Positions 1 to 12,800 of a stretch of DNA of 64,000 bases are shown here, one piece after another. Positions within the stretch are counted from its first letter, which is position 1. Each line of letters opens with the position of its first letter. The notes beneath the pieces were generated by a model. It worked only from the letters and a program-made list of their open reading frames with translations. It was not told the origin of the DNA and made no database searches. A program made the position numbers and the translations under genes. The DNA lies in contig JACGCM010001272.1 in assembly GCA_014058105.1 (NCBI GenBank), forward strand, positions 4,216,001 through 4,280,000, read 5' to 3'. The stretch is from Kingdonia uniflora (Eukaryota > Streptophyta > Magnoliopsida > Ranunculales > Circaeasteraceae).

Positions 1-805
1 AAAATTGGTGACTTTCTTGATGAGTTTAGGAGTTACCGTGTTTATATCTCTGGGTCTATTGTAATTAAGTTTGGGTTGCATTAAATTTGGTGAGGAGTTA
101 ATTGAGTAAATTCGGGGAATTTCGGTATGAATGATAAGTTCAAATTTTGGTTAAAAGTCACCATGAATAAATGGTAGAACACTAACTATCAGAGATTCAT
201 GTTTAGATGTTGTTATCCTATACAGGCAAAACGATGTATGACAGTATTACAATTAGCTATTGCAGAGAGATTTAAGAGAGAGGGTAGATTTGGTTTCAAA
301 TTACCTTTTTGCAGTTAATTAATACATGGAGATTTAAGAGAAGGATAAGATGTAGATGAGATTTAATGAGAGAAGCAGTAACTGGGGACCTGCATAATAA
401 TAGAAAGTTAATCGTTTTAATCCAGAAATGGCAGATTTTATGACCTTTTTTAGGACAAAACCAAACTTTGTGGCTTGATGATTTTGATTAAAGAGGAGAC
501 CACTTGATAAATATGTTTATTCTTATTTGATATGAAATTAGCAACTAATTCTGTGCTTCGAGGTTGAAAACTTACTTTGGGAGAAGGATAATCAATGACT
601 TAATGATTATTTTAAGGCTCTATATCTCAAAAGTCGGTACCGTTTTAGCATTTTGCATATAACATTTTTTTGTTGGACGAACTACTTAATGATTATGTAA
701 AATGAGCATTACATCTGGACTGCTAAAACGCTATAGCTCACGGTCATAGTGCAAGACATATTTTGGTTTATATCTGCCTTTTGTCCCGTGGTTTATGTTT
801 TGTAG
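1..805 (+). other. Non-coding flank/intron upstream of the first visible SPPL exon
   Basis: No coding segment is recognisable here. The segment ends in a plausible acceptor (TTTTGTAG, ending at 805) just before an exon that begins inside the protease-associated domain of an SPPL gene. It is therefore most likely the 3' part of intron 1 of that gene. The first exon, coding for signal peptide and start of the PA domain, is not visible and should lie left of the window. Confidence 0.5.
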
Positions 806-3800
806 GTAAAAGTTCAAACTTGGATAAATGGCATTGAAGGAAAGGAGTTTGTTGGTGTTGGTGCTAGATTTGGCACTACCATGGAGTCGAAGGAGAAACA
901 TGCCAACCAAACTAAGATCGCCCTTTCAGACCCTCCTGATTGTTGCAGCACTCCTAAGAATAAGGTACAACTACATCATCATACGTGCATAGAAGTATGT
1001 GCTGTGTGTTGCTATATTTGTTATGTGAATGTTTGTGTTTATATTACATTTCTTGATATGGGTTTTCTGCCTTTTTTAGCTAACTGGAGAAGTTATCCTT
1101 GTGCACCGGGGTAGTTGCAAATTTACAACCAAAGCAAATGTTGCACAAGCAGCCGGAGCTTCTGCTATCCTCATTATTAATTATCATAAAGGTATTTTTC
1201 TTATGTTTTTGTATTTTTTATTCTACTCGTTACTCCACTCTTAATAATTTTTATTGATTAAGCAAACATTAGAGTAGAATGACCATGTAACTTATCTCTT
1301 CTTCAATTAAATGGAGTGGATGCAATATCTAATTGATTTTCGGACATTTCAAGTTCCTTATGGCAGTGGCTCACTAAGAAATAGCCTTAGTTTCTTACAG
1401 CAACGACTTACTCTCATGAATATTTCATTTAAGCTATAGTTGTGGTAGTATGAGCACTTGATTGATATTAGTAAGACCCCTTGGAAAAGCAATAAGCCTC
1501 CCATGGTAAGTACTCAAAACACCATCTGATGTGTATGAACAACCAAAGTTTATGTTAATGGTGGTCGAAAAGGAGGAAGACTCTGTTATGATTTAGATAG
1601 TTTCTAGAGAAGAATGGAGGTGAGGAGCGTAGAAATATTGAGGAGACGGTGTCAGCTGAGTTGTGAATCTGTTTGTAGCAGTAGAAGTGTGGAAGGATAA
1701 ACAGTGATTTTAGGGCATCTGTAGTGAGGAGAGAGAAGAAATCAAGAGAGTTTTACCTTTGAATATTCTTTACAGAGGTTTTTACTATTTATGAAGTTAA
1801 TACTCTTTGTAAAAAATTTCTATGGGGAGGGGTGGACCTCCACTGTAAAACCCCTAATGTTAATTGGGTGGATACATGTCACCCTTTTACTGAAGGTGGA
1901 CTTGGCATTTGAATTCTGGAAGATTGCAATAGAGCTTCTATCATGAGACAAGTATGGGCTCCCATTTCCAAGGAAGATAATTATTTGGGTTCGCTGGATT
2001 TATAAGAATTATGTGAAAAACAGGAATATATGGACTCTTAATATCCCTCAGGATAGCAGCTGGTGCTGGATACAATTATAACAAGAGAGAGAGATGCAGC
2101 TAGTGACATTGCCTTGTACAATATTGGGGATGGAAAATATACTTGTATTTGACATGTCCTTTGTCATCCAATGGGCATTCTCCTCTCCAAGTTTTCCCCT
2201 CAACTCACTTATAATAGTACTGCCAACAAAAATTCCAGTATGTGCAACTTGATACACAATGCTCAATGGTCTATTCCGAGATCCTTGGACTTTGGTGCTG
2301 CTGTCTTTTCTAGGCTGCTCTCTGATGTTAAGATTGACAACCACTGCAAGGATGATGTTATATGGAGGGCCACTGTTACAGGAGATTACTCTTTGAAGGG
2401 GACTGCAACTTTATTAGGCATTCAAATCCTAGAATTGGATGGACTAAATTTTGGCGTGATTCACTCATGCTATACCCAGGCATAGCTTTATTACTTGGCT
2501 GGCCCTTAAGATTCCCTGAAAACTCGTGATAAGCTTCTCAAATGGGGGAGTGTCTCAACTTCCTAATGTTTTCTGTGTGGGGTAGGGAGTGAGACTAAAG
2601 AACACCTTTTTATTACTGTACCTTCTCCAAATATGTGTGGCTTGACATTATTTATACTTTTGGCATTGTGATGTGAGCAATAAATGGGAAGAACAAGTAG
2701 GACCGTGCTGCAATAATCTGATTGGACAAGATACCGTTGCCTTTACTAAAAGACTAGCATTTTGTGCTTTTATCAACCACATTTACCGGGAGAGAAACCT
2801 TGGAATCTTTCAGAATAAGGAGGAGATTGCTGCTACTGTTTTGCACTAGATCCTCACTGAAGTAATAATCAAAGTTGCAAGTAACATGGCTGATAACAAC
2901 AGAAGTAGGATCTTCACGGCCAGGATGAATCTTGAAGCTAATTTTGTGCTGCCTCAGCCAAAGAACTGTAAGTGAATTGCCTTCCCAGCCAAAGAACTGT
3001 AAGTGAATTGTTTTCTTGTATCTTTTTCTTTCCATCAATACAAACTAAACTACCCAAAAAAAATAAAAAGAACTTACTACACTACTGTCATTGGTAAGAC
3101 TGAGCTACAAAGGTTTTGATACCTAAAAGATCATGGCTGTGAATAGGAATGACTATGGTCTTAATGACTTACACACATGGGAAGCTTTACTCATATATGG
3201 ATAAATGAATTTTTCTTTGAAGGAGCTAAAGTTGCAGCTTAGATGAAAGGCCTATAGTTGCAGCTTAGATTAAAGACCTAGAGTTGTGCAGCTTAGGTGA
3301 AATACCACTTCAAAAGGATGTCATTATGTGAAGCTTTTTGAATTTTTCTAATTAAGTGAATGAGAATTACAGAGAAAACAAACAAGTAGGCTAAATTTGA
3401 GTGTATCTAATGCACAATGTTTTGCCCTAAATTATAAAGAGTTATTGTTTAACAATAGCCTATGTTAAAAACTACGTTGCAGAAGCTAAATCACACTCTA
3501 AAATAAACTAAATCTGATAATTGCAAATTCTAGGGTTTTTAGAGTTTTACCCCAAACTCTAACAAAAGAACTAAAAAACAAAAGAACTCTTAATATTAGT
3601 ATAAAGAGAAAGTAGAAGGTACGTGGCCTCGTGGGTAGACGACCCATGAGACATGATCTATCAACTCTCCCCTCCTAGCCGTATATATTCATCGTAAAAT
3701 GTCAGACCTATCCGTACGAACGACTTCCCAATTTTTGCCTAGAATCGGCAACAAAACTTTTGGCTGGCTTTCTTCTAACTCGTTCGAACGGCTCCCTGGC

Positions 3801-6800
3801 TCGTTCGAGCGACTTGGTCACCTACGAGGCATGATCTGTCAACCTACTACTCGTGGTCGTACGATTCCTATCAACTCTCCCTGTTAAAGAAGAGTTTGTA
3901 TGCGAGAAAATCTGCGAGAAAAATTCGTTGACGAATTTTGAAGACAGAAGGGGGAACACTCGACATACAACAACTGCAAATTCTTCCACGAAACTTTTCG
4001 TACCCATTAATTCTGGTTGCATAACAAAACACGATCTTGAACTCAAAAGAGGTACCTCAAAAAATAAGACAATTGCGAATCCGTCCACGGTACTTGCCGT
4101 ACCGGATAACTCTGCACGTGGAACAAAATACTTTGCCAAAAACCCTGTTGGTAACATTATTCAGATTCTCCAAAAATCTATTTACCTCCATACTTGAATG
4201 AGCCTCCATCTCTTGTCAAAATGGATCCACAAAGTCGAAAGAATGAACTAGAAACACTATCCAATATGGGTCAACATACGAAACTATGTTTGTTACACCC
4301 GGCTGTGAAAAATTACTCCCCCCTGGTTCCCAAATGTGTCCATGACGCCAAAACTAATTGCCCTCTTCTCACTCGCTTTGCGAGCAATCTCCCACTATTT
4401 TGTTCTCTTCTCTGTCGGATTTTTATCAACCCTGTCCGTCGTTTGTCGTCTGTCGTCGTCCCAGTCAGAACCCGCGATCCCTCTGCTTGATATGTGCTCG
4501 CCTTTAGTCGGCTACGACAACCCCCGGTTAGTGTCGGGTCGACGTCCAAGGGTGCCTGTGGCGTGCCTGCGTCGAGTTCCTGGGTCCATGACCCCCTCAC
4601 AATGCTATCATGATCCAAATCTTTTGGTTTTGTAAGTTGTTGCAGTGGCATATCTGTGCCACTCAAAGGCATGCCCTGCCCGGTACCCATTACCACCGTC
4701 CCCGTGCCTCTACCCCGTGTCCAGCAGCAGCATGCCCTGACCTGTGCCCATCACACTCTTCCCCGTCCCCTGCACATCCTGCCCGACGCCCTTACTCGTA
4801 CCTGCCCCATACCGTGGCATGCCTAGCATGTGGCATGCCCACATTTTCTCCCAAAAATCCCTATTTCATTTCGCACTCAATTTCACGTCTTCCACGGACC
4901 TCAGCAGCGATAGGGACCTCTCTCTCCTGGATTCCGGCCACCTTAGTCACCGGTGATCCTTCCACCGTCGTTGGCGATGTAATCAATTCCCTTCCAATCG
5001 TTTTTCAAATTCTTGACAAGGGTTTGGATTGGGGTTGGGCCTTTTTGGTTGGGCTTTCTGACTAAAAATTGGAAATCGTTGATCATGTGAACCTCGCATC
5101 AATGTCGCAACCTCGTCGGACTTTGACCGAAAACTTTTCGACACGTCTTCGTTTTTCCCACTTACTAGATTAATCGCACGGTGAACCTCTCTCTCTCTGT
5201 TGTCTCTTCACGGTGTCTCATCTCCAAGCCATCTCCATCGAATTTCTTCGAATCCTCCATTACAACTCCCGCCTCTAACCTCACTTTTTCAACAATTTTT
5301 TTATCTCCTATTTATACTCTATCTTCAATGGCGTCGGCAAATCTTCCGTCACCCTCGAAACTCGCTAGGGTACACAATTTGGCAAACATCACTTCAAGTT
5401 GCGTAGACATCATCTTTTTTGCCGTGAGCTCTTTGTTAGACTCCATAAACAACTTGGTAGACTCTTCTACCGTTTTCTTTGGTGTTTTCTTCCCCATCGT
5501 TCGTTGTAAAAAAAAAAATTCCCGCAGAAATTAGTGTAGCACACAGAATTATTGTAGCAGATGCTGAAATCACTGTAGCAGAAAAGAAAAGAAAAATCCG
5601 CAGAATCTTGCTCGCTCTGGTACCAATTTGTTAAAAACTACGTTGTTGCGGAAGCTAAATCACACTCTAAAGTAAGCTAAATTTCTCAATTACAAATTCT
5701 AGGGTTTCTAGAGTTTTACCCCAAAAAGAACTAAAAAACAAAATAACTCCTAACATCAATATAAAGAGAAAGTAGAAGGTACGTGGCCTCGTGGGTAGGC
5801 GACTCACGAGGCATGATCTATCACCCTAGGTAACAACTATGCTGTCAGGGGCGGGGCGGAGCGCTAGGCGGTGGGCATGGTCACTGGCAGGGCGGGGCGC
5901 TAGGCGGGAGAATGTAAATTTGTAATATGTGTAATATATGTGTAAATTTGTAATATGTGTAAATTTGTAACATGTCAATGTGTAATTATTTAATTCAAAG
6001 TTTCAAACATCTAAGTAGTTACTAGTCATCTTCTTATACTCTTCTTCCCTTGTTACATGTTAACTATTAAACATCTAATTAGTATTTGGCTCTTTGCAGA
6101 AGAAGAAAAAAAAGGGCAAGAACTGAGTCAACTAACAATAAGTAAGAATGAAGAACACAATGAGAACTGAATTGGAATCAATCAATTCAGAGATCAGAGA
6201 GATAGCAACCCTAAACAAAGCAGCTCACAATGAGAATTGGAATCATCAATCAATCAAAATAACATTCCAACCCTAATTTCGAATTGGAATCAATCAATCA
6301 AAATAACCTTGAAATAGAGAGATTATTTACTTGTGAGAGAGTTGCAGAGAATCAAAATTTGAATTCGAGAGAGTTACAGAGATTTGAAAACTTTGAAGAG
6401 AGAGAGAGATCGCAACTGAAAACAGTTAGTTGGTTTTTGTTATTTATTTATTAAATAATTAAGCCAAATGATTTGGCAATTCTATGTTGTTTTTTTTGTT
6501 ATTTATTTATTTATTATTAAGCCAAAACAATTGGAAAAACTAGAATAAAAAAATTAAAATTAAAAAAAACGCCCCAGGGCGCCCCAGCGCCTTAAGAGAG
6601 GCGCCCCGCTCTTTCAAGCGCCCTAAGGCGGCGCCCTAGGGTGGCGGGGCGGATAGTTATAAATTGGGCGCCACGGCGCCGCCCCAGAGCGCCCCGGCGG
6701 CGCCCCTGACAGCATAGGGTAACAATGACACTTCACTTGAAAAACCGACACCTTGACACTCGGATCGAGCTGGCGTGAATCTCTTTATGCCATTAAAACC

Positions 6801-9800
6801 AACTTAGGCTCAAACGTTATCAATCACATCCAAAGTTTGGCCTACCTTACCTCAAACCTAGATGGAAAAGTCTAGCTTATATTTGTACTAATCCAATTTA
6901 TTTACAATGCCCCATAGTAGACGAATCAAATCCCAAATTGATAGCAACATTTCCTGCTTTATCTTCAACTACACTAAACTAATTTGTTACTCTTTATGTG
7001 GAGATAGAAAAAGATTGAAGCCTTGGGATGCTCATCCCAACCAACTCTATATGATCCCAAGGTTTCACTCTTTTTCCATTCCATCTGCACAGGAGTAACA
7101 AATCAGTGTAGTATAGTTCAAGATTAAGCTGGAAATGCTGTTATCAATTTGGGATCTGATTCGTCTATTATGGAGCATTGCAAACAATGGTTTTATTAAA
7201 GATATACCACACATTTACGCACTAGGAATGATGCGTGGCGAATCCCGGATGTCTTTGATCAATCGAGCTACATTTGCACCCCCTTTTCGTCCCCTATGCT
7301 CAATTTTAAAATATTTTCTTCCTATATCAGGGATCTTGGGACTGTCAGATCAGTTTTGTACAAATTGATTGTTGAAAATTTCTGGGTTTTTGTATCCAAT
7401 GGATTGGGGTTTTACACTTAAAATTGTTGGAGACTCCCCTAGAGCAAGTGCTACCAAGAGCTTCGTGACTGCCTATTCTCGACCGTATACTCAATTTGAG
7501 CTTTTATGGGTATTTGAAACCCAGATTTCGTTTAATTGGAAGTAGAATTTAAATCCGAAGCTTCCACTATATATTCTACGTCATATTTACAAAGCTTGGT
7601 TGCCTGATTACACGTCGAGTTACTCGAGTAGTGGGAAACTGTAATGACTGTTGAAGTAAGGAAATTGAGTTGTTCCAACAGAGCAATAAATTCACTATTT
7701 TATAAGCATTGTTGTTAGTATTTTCAATTTGCGTCATCTGAAATCTTCCACGGCTTTTGATTCCTAAATTCTTTTTTTGTGTATCCTACAGAACTTTACA
7801 AGATGGTTTGCGAACCCAATGAAACAGATCTTTATATACATATACCTGCAGTGATGCTCCCACAAGATGCAGGCTTAATCTTGGAAAAAAGTCTCAACAA
7901 CAACGCTTCAGGTAAGCATTAATTTCCATATTGTTGATGCAAGTTATTAGCAGAAGCTTTAATAGTTAACAAAGTAATCAAGTTGACATTATGGTTTGAG
8001 AGAAATCCCTAATTATCGCTTGATCTGAGAATATATTTTATTCTATTAATTCTTCATCTCGTAAAATAAACCAATTGAAATGCAAGCAAAGAGGGTACAT
8101 TTCTTCGTTAAAAGTGAACCCCCAGATTAAACTTTCTTAACCAATAAGGAGATTATATCATCAAGCTACTAAATATAAAAGATATCCTAACAAATTGGCA
8201 ACACAAGATTATTACCTAATTAACAGAAACTGCTACAAATGCCATATAGAGAGAGACCACACCGACATGTATTTACATGTGTGATTCACTCCAATATTTC
8301 GCTAACATTTTCAAATTTTCCTTAGTTGCTGTGCAGTTGTACTCTCCAGAACGCCCACTTGTGGATATAGCAGAAGTGTTTTTATGGCTCATGGCAGTTG
8401 GTACCATTCTCTGTGCATCTTATTGGTCTGCGTGGAGTGCTAGAGAAGCAGCAATCGAGCAGGATAAGATACTTAAGGTCATTTTCATTTCCTTGTATGC
8501 GAGAAGTTCTTTATTTTGGTGTACCAATTGATTTATTTTTACTTTTGGTGTATGTAGGATGCTTCAGATGATTATGTGAATGCTGACGACGGCGGTGTTA
8601 GTGGTGTAGTTGACATCAATACGACATCAGCAGTATTGTTTGTTGTGATTGCATCATGCTTCTTACTTGTGCTTTATAAACTAATGTCCTTCTGGTTCGT
8701 TGAGCTTCTAGTGGTCCTGTTTTGTATTGGTGGGGTGGAGGTGCGTTAAATCTTTCCCTTCTCTTTTTCGTTTTAACATGCATGCATTCACAAGAACCAA
8801 AATGTGAAATTATTTAATTCTAATATTTGACAAACCCCAATATATGAAAATATATTGCAATACATCTGTAATTTCAAAAAATCAAAATTTTTGAAGTTAT
8901 CCACCGATGTAGTACACATCCCTATCATGAAAGAGGTAAATGTATTTACACGTCTGAGAACCCTTTAACATGGACACTCCATATTCCAAAAAAAAATCGC
9001 GTCCAAACGTGTTGGACACTCAGACACACCGACATTCGTGTGGACACTCCAACGGACACTTCTTACTTAATTATCAACTTTTTGACATAACTTTAGAAAG
9101 TTTTCAATTCATATACATCTTATTCAACCCTACTAACTACTATCATTGTTTTATGTTCGTTATTTGTTGTAAATTAACCCATAAGTTACTATCGTACTTA
9201 TATATTCATAATATATTCATATATAATAAGACGCAATACAAGAAACATGAAGAATGATACTAAATTTTTATGTATAAAGCCGTGTCCGCGTTTTCACTTA
9301 TTTTGCAACCGCCGTGTCCAACACCTTGTACCCGTGTCGGACTCCGACACACGTACCCGTGTCGGACTCCGACACACGTACCCGTGTCAATGTTACATAG
9401 TACAAGACCAAACGTCGTTGGCTACCATGGGTGGTGGTCCTGGTTGGAGGCCATTAAGACCCACAAACCCGAGCTGTCACCCATTATTCTCAAACCGACT
9501 TTTTCTAGAGTCACCGTTGTGTACTTCCGCTTAATCAATGCAACCACTGGAGAAGCTAATGATATAAAGCTCAAGGACTTCACCTCCCCATCCAGCACTT
9601 AAATCTGAAGAAATCTTAAACTTTGTAACTGAGATGAAGCAGATTTTTGCACTAATAGTCCTCGAATCTTGTCTGGAAAGGGCTAAACGAGAAGTTCTAT
9701 TTGTGGAATCGGAAAGACTAAAGCTCTCTTAATACAAGAGATGTGGGTGAATCAGGAAAGCATGATACTTAATTTTCCTCCACATATGCTACAGCATCCA

Positions 9801-12800
9801 ATGTGAAATACCCTGAATGCCTCAAGAGTATGGAAGAGACCATTAAGAGGAACTTGATTTGGAAAAAAAAAAGAACTTGTAAGACCGTTAAGTTGGAATA
9901 TTCCTAGAAGCCTTCAATATGTACTTATGCAGCAAGTGCCATAGCTTTGGTATGGAGAGAACAAAGAAGCTAAGTGGGATTCAGTCCACCAGAGGAAAAT
10001 CAGTCAGTACCTCAGATCATTCAGTGTTAGGGGCCCAGGGCCAAAGGAAGTTGATCGGTTTGATACCCTATCCCACATTCAGTGAGGAGTTAAAACATAA
10101 ATTTGAGTATAGAATCTGGAAAGAAGCAAGTCAATATAGCGTCTAATTGTGAACATAAGGCTGGAGGATGACATCACTACTGGAGATGCCTGCGGGGATG
10201 ATGGTTTGTCTGATGACGTTAGTGATGACAGCCTTATATTTATATTAGTGTAGCACTGAGGTTGTCAGGGATGCCGATTTTACGAGTCACCATCTCATGG
10301 GGATTTGGAAGCTGGATGTAAAAGAAATGAAAAAACACCTGAATCCTGATTTACTAGTTGTGTCTGTAGCAGTTATAGACAGTTTGTTGTTGGTTTGTGT
10401 GTTAAGAGTGCATGTTTCTTAATTCCTCTTATGCTAACCTCTTGGTTTCTGTCTGTTGATGTGCCCCCCTCTCCTCCTCTCCTCCCCTTTTCCGGGATTG
10501 CCTGTCATTTGTTATCCTGGTGGTAGCTTTTCCCATCTCTTGTACACTTTGTTTTGGTCACAGGGTCTGCTTTTAACCCTAGCTTGCATAGCAAATATTT
10601 TTTGATATATCCAATATCGCTCTGGCGTGTAGCCATTTTATGTTATCTGTTAAGCTTATAAAAGGATATACAATAGAAAACAGTGAATTGTCTGTCATAT
10701 CGTACCGATATATCACATAATATAGATATATGGTATTTGTATGCTAGGGTACATTTTGTACCATGTGTAGGTATGTCTTTACTCAGTATGTAAATAGAGT
10801 GCAAAGTTAAATCTAAATATGTGAGCTAATTAATTTAATTTAATTTATTCTTATTCAGAATTAAAATTGACACGTGCAATTTCCTGTACTTGCAGGGCCT
10901 GCAAACTTGCTTGGTGGCTTTATTATCGAGGTGTTATTATGGTTTCATTTTTATGCGTTCATTCGTTTACAGTATTTTGACATTGGTATCCGTAAAATAG
11001 GTGCCAGGAAGGCGACCACATTTACAAATTCTTGACACTATGAATTAATTTGTGTCCCTAAGTGCTTAATCCTTGATAGCATGATAAGGACCGACCTGGT
11101 GTTTTTCATGCTTTAAGTCTTTTAACCTTAGAAGATTGAATTCAAAGGGCTCAATTATCAGTTTCTCTAAAATCAAAGTGGTCTAATTAAGATTTTAGTG
11201 GTGAGCCCCTAATAACTTCTTTCCCCTTGATTCTGGCATCTCTTCATTTGTCAATCTCAACAAGGCCTATCTGTTCAACTCTATACAAATTTATATTGCG
11301 GTTGATCCTGGTATTGGGAACATTTGGCACCTCTATATCTCAATCATTTTCTCTCTCTCTCTCTCTTCTTTTTTCCCTTTTTTTTCCTTTTCTCTTGTGT
11401 TGTATTCAATCACCTATATCATTCTTATTTCTATATCTTTGTGATAAGTCACGTGTTCGTCACAATACCCACGTAGGCGGTTGTCTCTCCACCTTGCATG
11501 ACCATTTTCTTTATTTTAGTTATTTCTAATTAGTTTATTTGATTTGCATTATAATTAGGAGAAGTCTCCTAATTAGAGTCTTTCTAGGTTTCTATTTGTG
11601 CTAGGTCTCTTCTCTTATAAAAGGGAGCCCAAGTTTAATTTATTTCTTATGTTGGTTTGAGTGAGAGAGAAAAGCTTAGTCTTAGAGAGATATGTAGAGT
11701 TTGAGATAAATCTCACAAACCCTAGGTCTTTTGACCTTTATTTTATGTAATTGAAAGATCTTAGTTTTTAATTGAGATTAATTTAGCTTCCGCAAACGTA
11801 GTTTATAACAACTTGGTACCAGAGACACAATAAGATTCTGCGGGATTTTTTCTTACACCGACTGCTACAGTGATTTTGACATCTGCTACAATAATTTATG
11901 AGTTGCTACAAAGATTTCTGCGGAGCGAAACGATTTTGGCGGAGAATTTTTTTAGTAAAAATGGGTAAGAAAATGCCAAAAAAAAAAATGCACGGCGAAC
12001 AATTGAAAGCGGTAGAAAAGTCTACCAAATTGCTTATGGAGTCTAACAAGGAGCTCACATAATCAAACAAGATGATTTCTAAACAGCTTGAGGTGATGCT
12101 TGTCAAATTGCCTACTCTCGCGAGTTCCGATGGTGACGGAAGATTTGCCGACGCCATTGAAGATGAAGTAGAAATAGGAGAGAAGAAGAATGTCGAAATC
12201 GCGAGGTTAGAGGCGGATGTTGTGACGAAGGATTCAATGAGATTCGATAGAATAAGCTTGAAGATGAACCACTACAAGGAGACGACGGAGAGAGAGGATT
12301 ACCGTGCGATTGATGTTGTAGGTGGGGAAGACAAAGACGTGTTGAAAAGTTCTCGATCAAAGTTCCGCGATAGGGTCGCGACCTTGATGCGAGTAGTTCA
12401 CCCGATTGACGTTTCCGATCATCATGAAGTCCAACCGAAGAAGACCAACACCACCCCAAAACCAATACCCCGAGTCCGACAAATTGAGGAGTTGATAAGT
12501 CGTGATCTCCGTCGTGATTCTTTATCAAATTTTGGGGATCATACCTTGTCACAGAATTATGAGATTCTCCTATTATTGGGATAAACCCCCAATCTTTGAT
12601 GAGTCTCCAGAAGAGGTAATTAATTCAGAGTTTAGTGATCCATTTTTGCAAGGGTTTGAAGACTGTTCAAGTGAAAAATTTAACCAGTTTTTGGGGATTC
12701 AAAATGAAGTCACGCACAGTATTTTTTGCGAAACAATAGTTTGTCTATTTGCAAGCAAACAAAATGGGTACGACAAGTACCGTGGGAGGATTTGTAGTTA

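Larger units (their letters stand above)
3463..5823 (-). mobile_element. Short non-autonomous LTR retrotransposon (TRIM/LARD-like), element 1
   Basis: Two direct LTRs (3463-3663 and 5629-5823) flank about 1.97 kb. On the minus strand each LTR runs from TGATAGATCATG to TTTTTAACA. Next to the right LTR is the primer-binding site (minus AATTGGTACCAGAGCGAG, 5611-5628), resembling the initiator-Met tRNA complement. Next to the left LTR is a polypurine tract (minus AGGAGGGGAGAGT, 3664-3676). Flanks GCCTA (3458-3462) and CCCTA (5824-5828) are a 4/5 target-site duplication. The interior encodes only a gag-like N-terminal peptide beginning MGKKTPKK (5497-5312, minus); no polymerase is present. Inserted in the SPPL intron, antisense to the gene. 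Confidence 0.82.

Noticed and set aside
881..1114. Stand-alone 77-aa ORF
   Set aside because: It is the SPPL exon 806-964 read on into the intron.
3853..4197. 114-aa plus-strand ORF and its 111-aa minus-strand counterpart (3822-4157) in element 1
   Set aside because: Both frames are open by chance in the same repeat interior; no motif. Only the minus strand agrees with the element's orientation, and similarity to element 2 is nucleotide-level.
4313..5065. Overlapping ORFs of 127 and 151 aa in element 1
   Set aside because: Pro/Ser-rich low-complexity readings without start context or homologous wording in elements 2 and 3; treated as non-coding interior.
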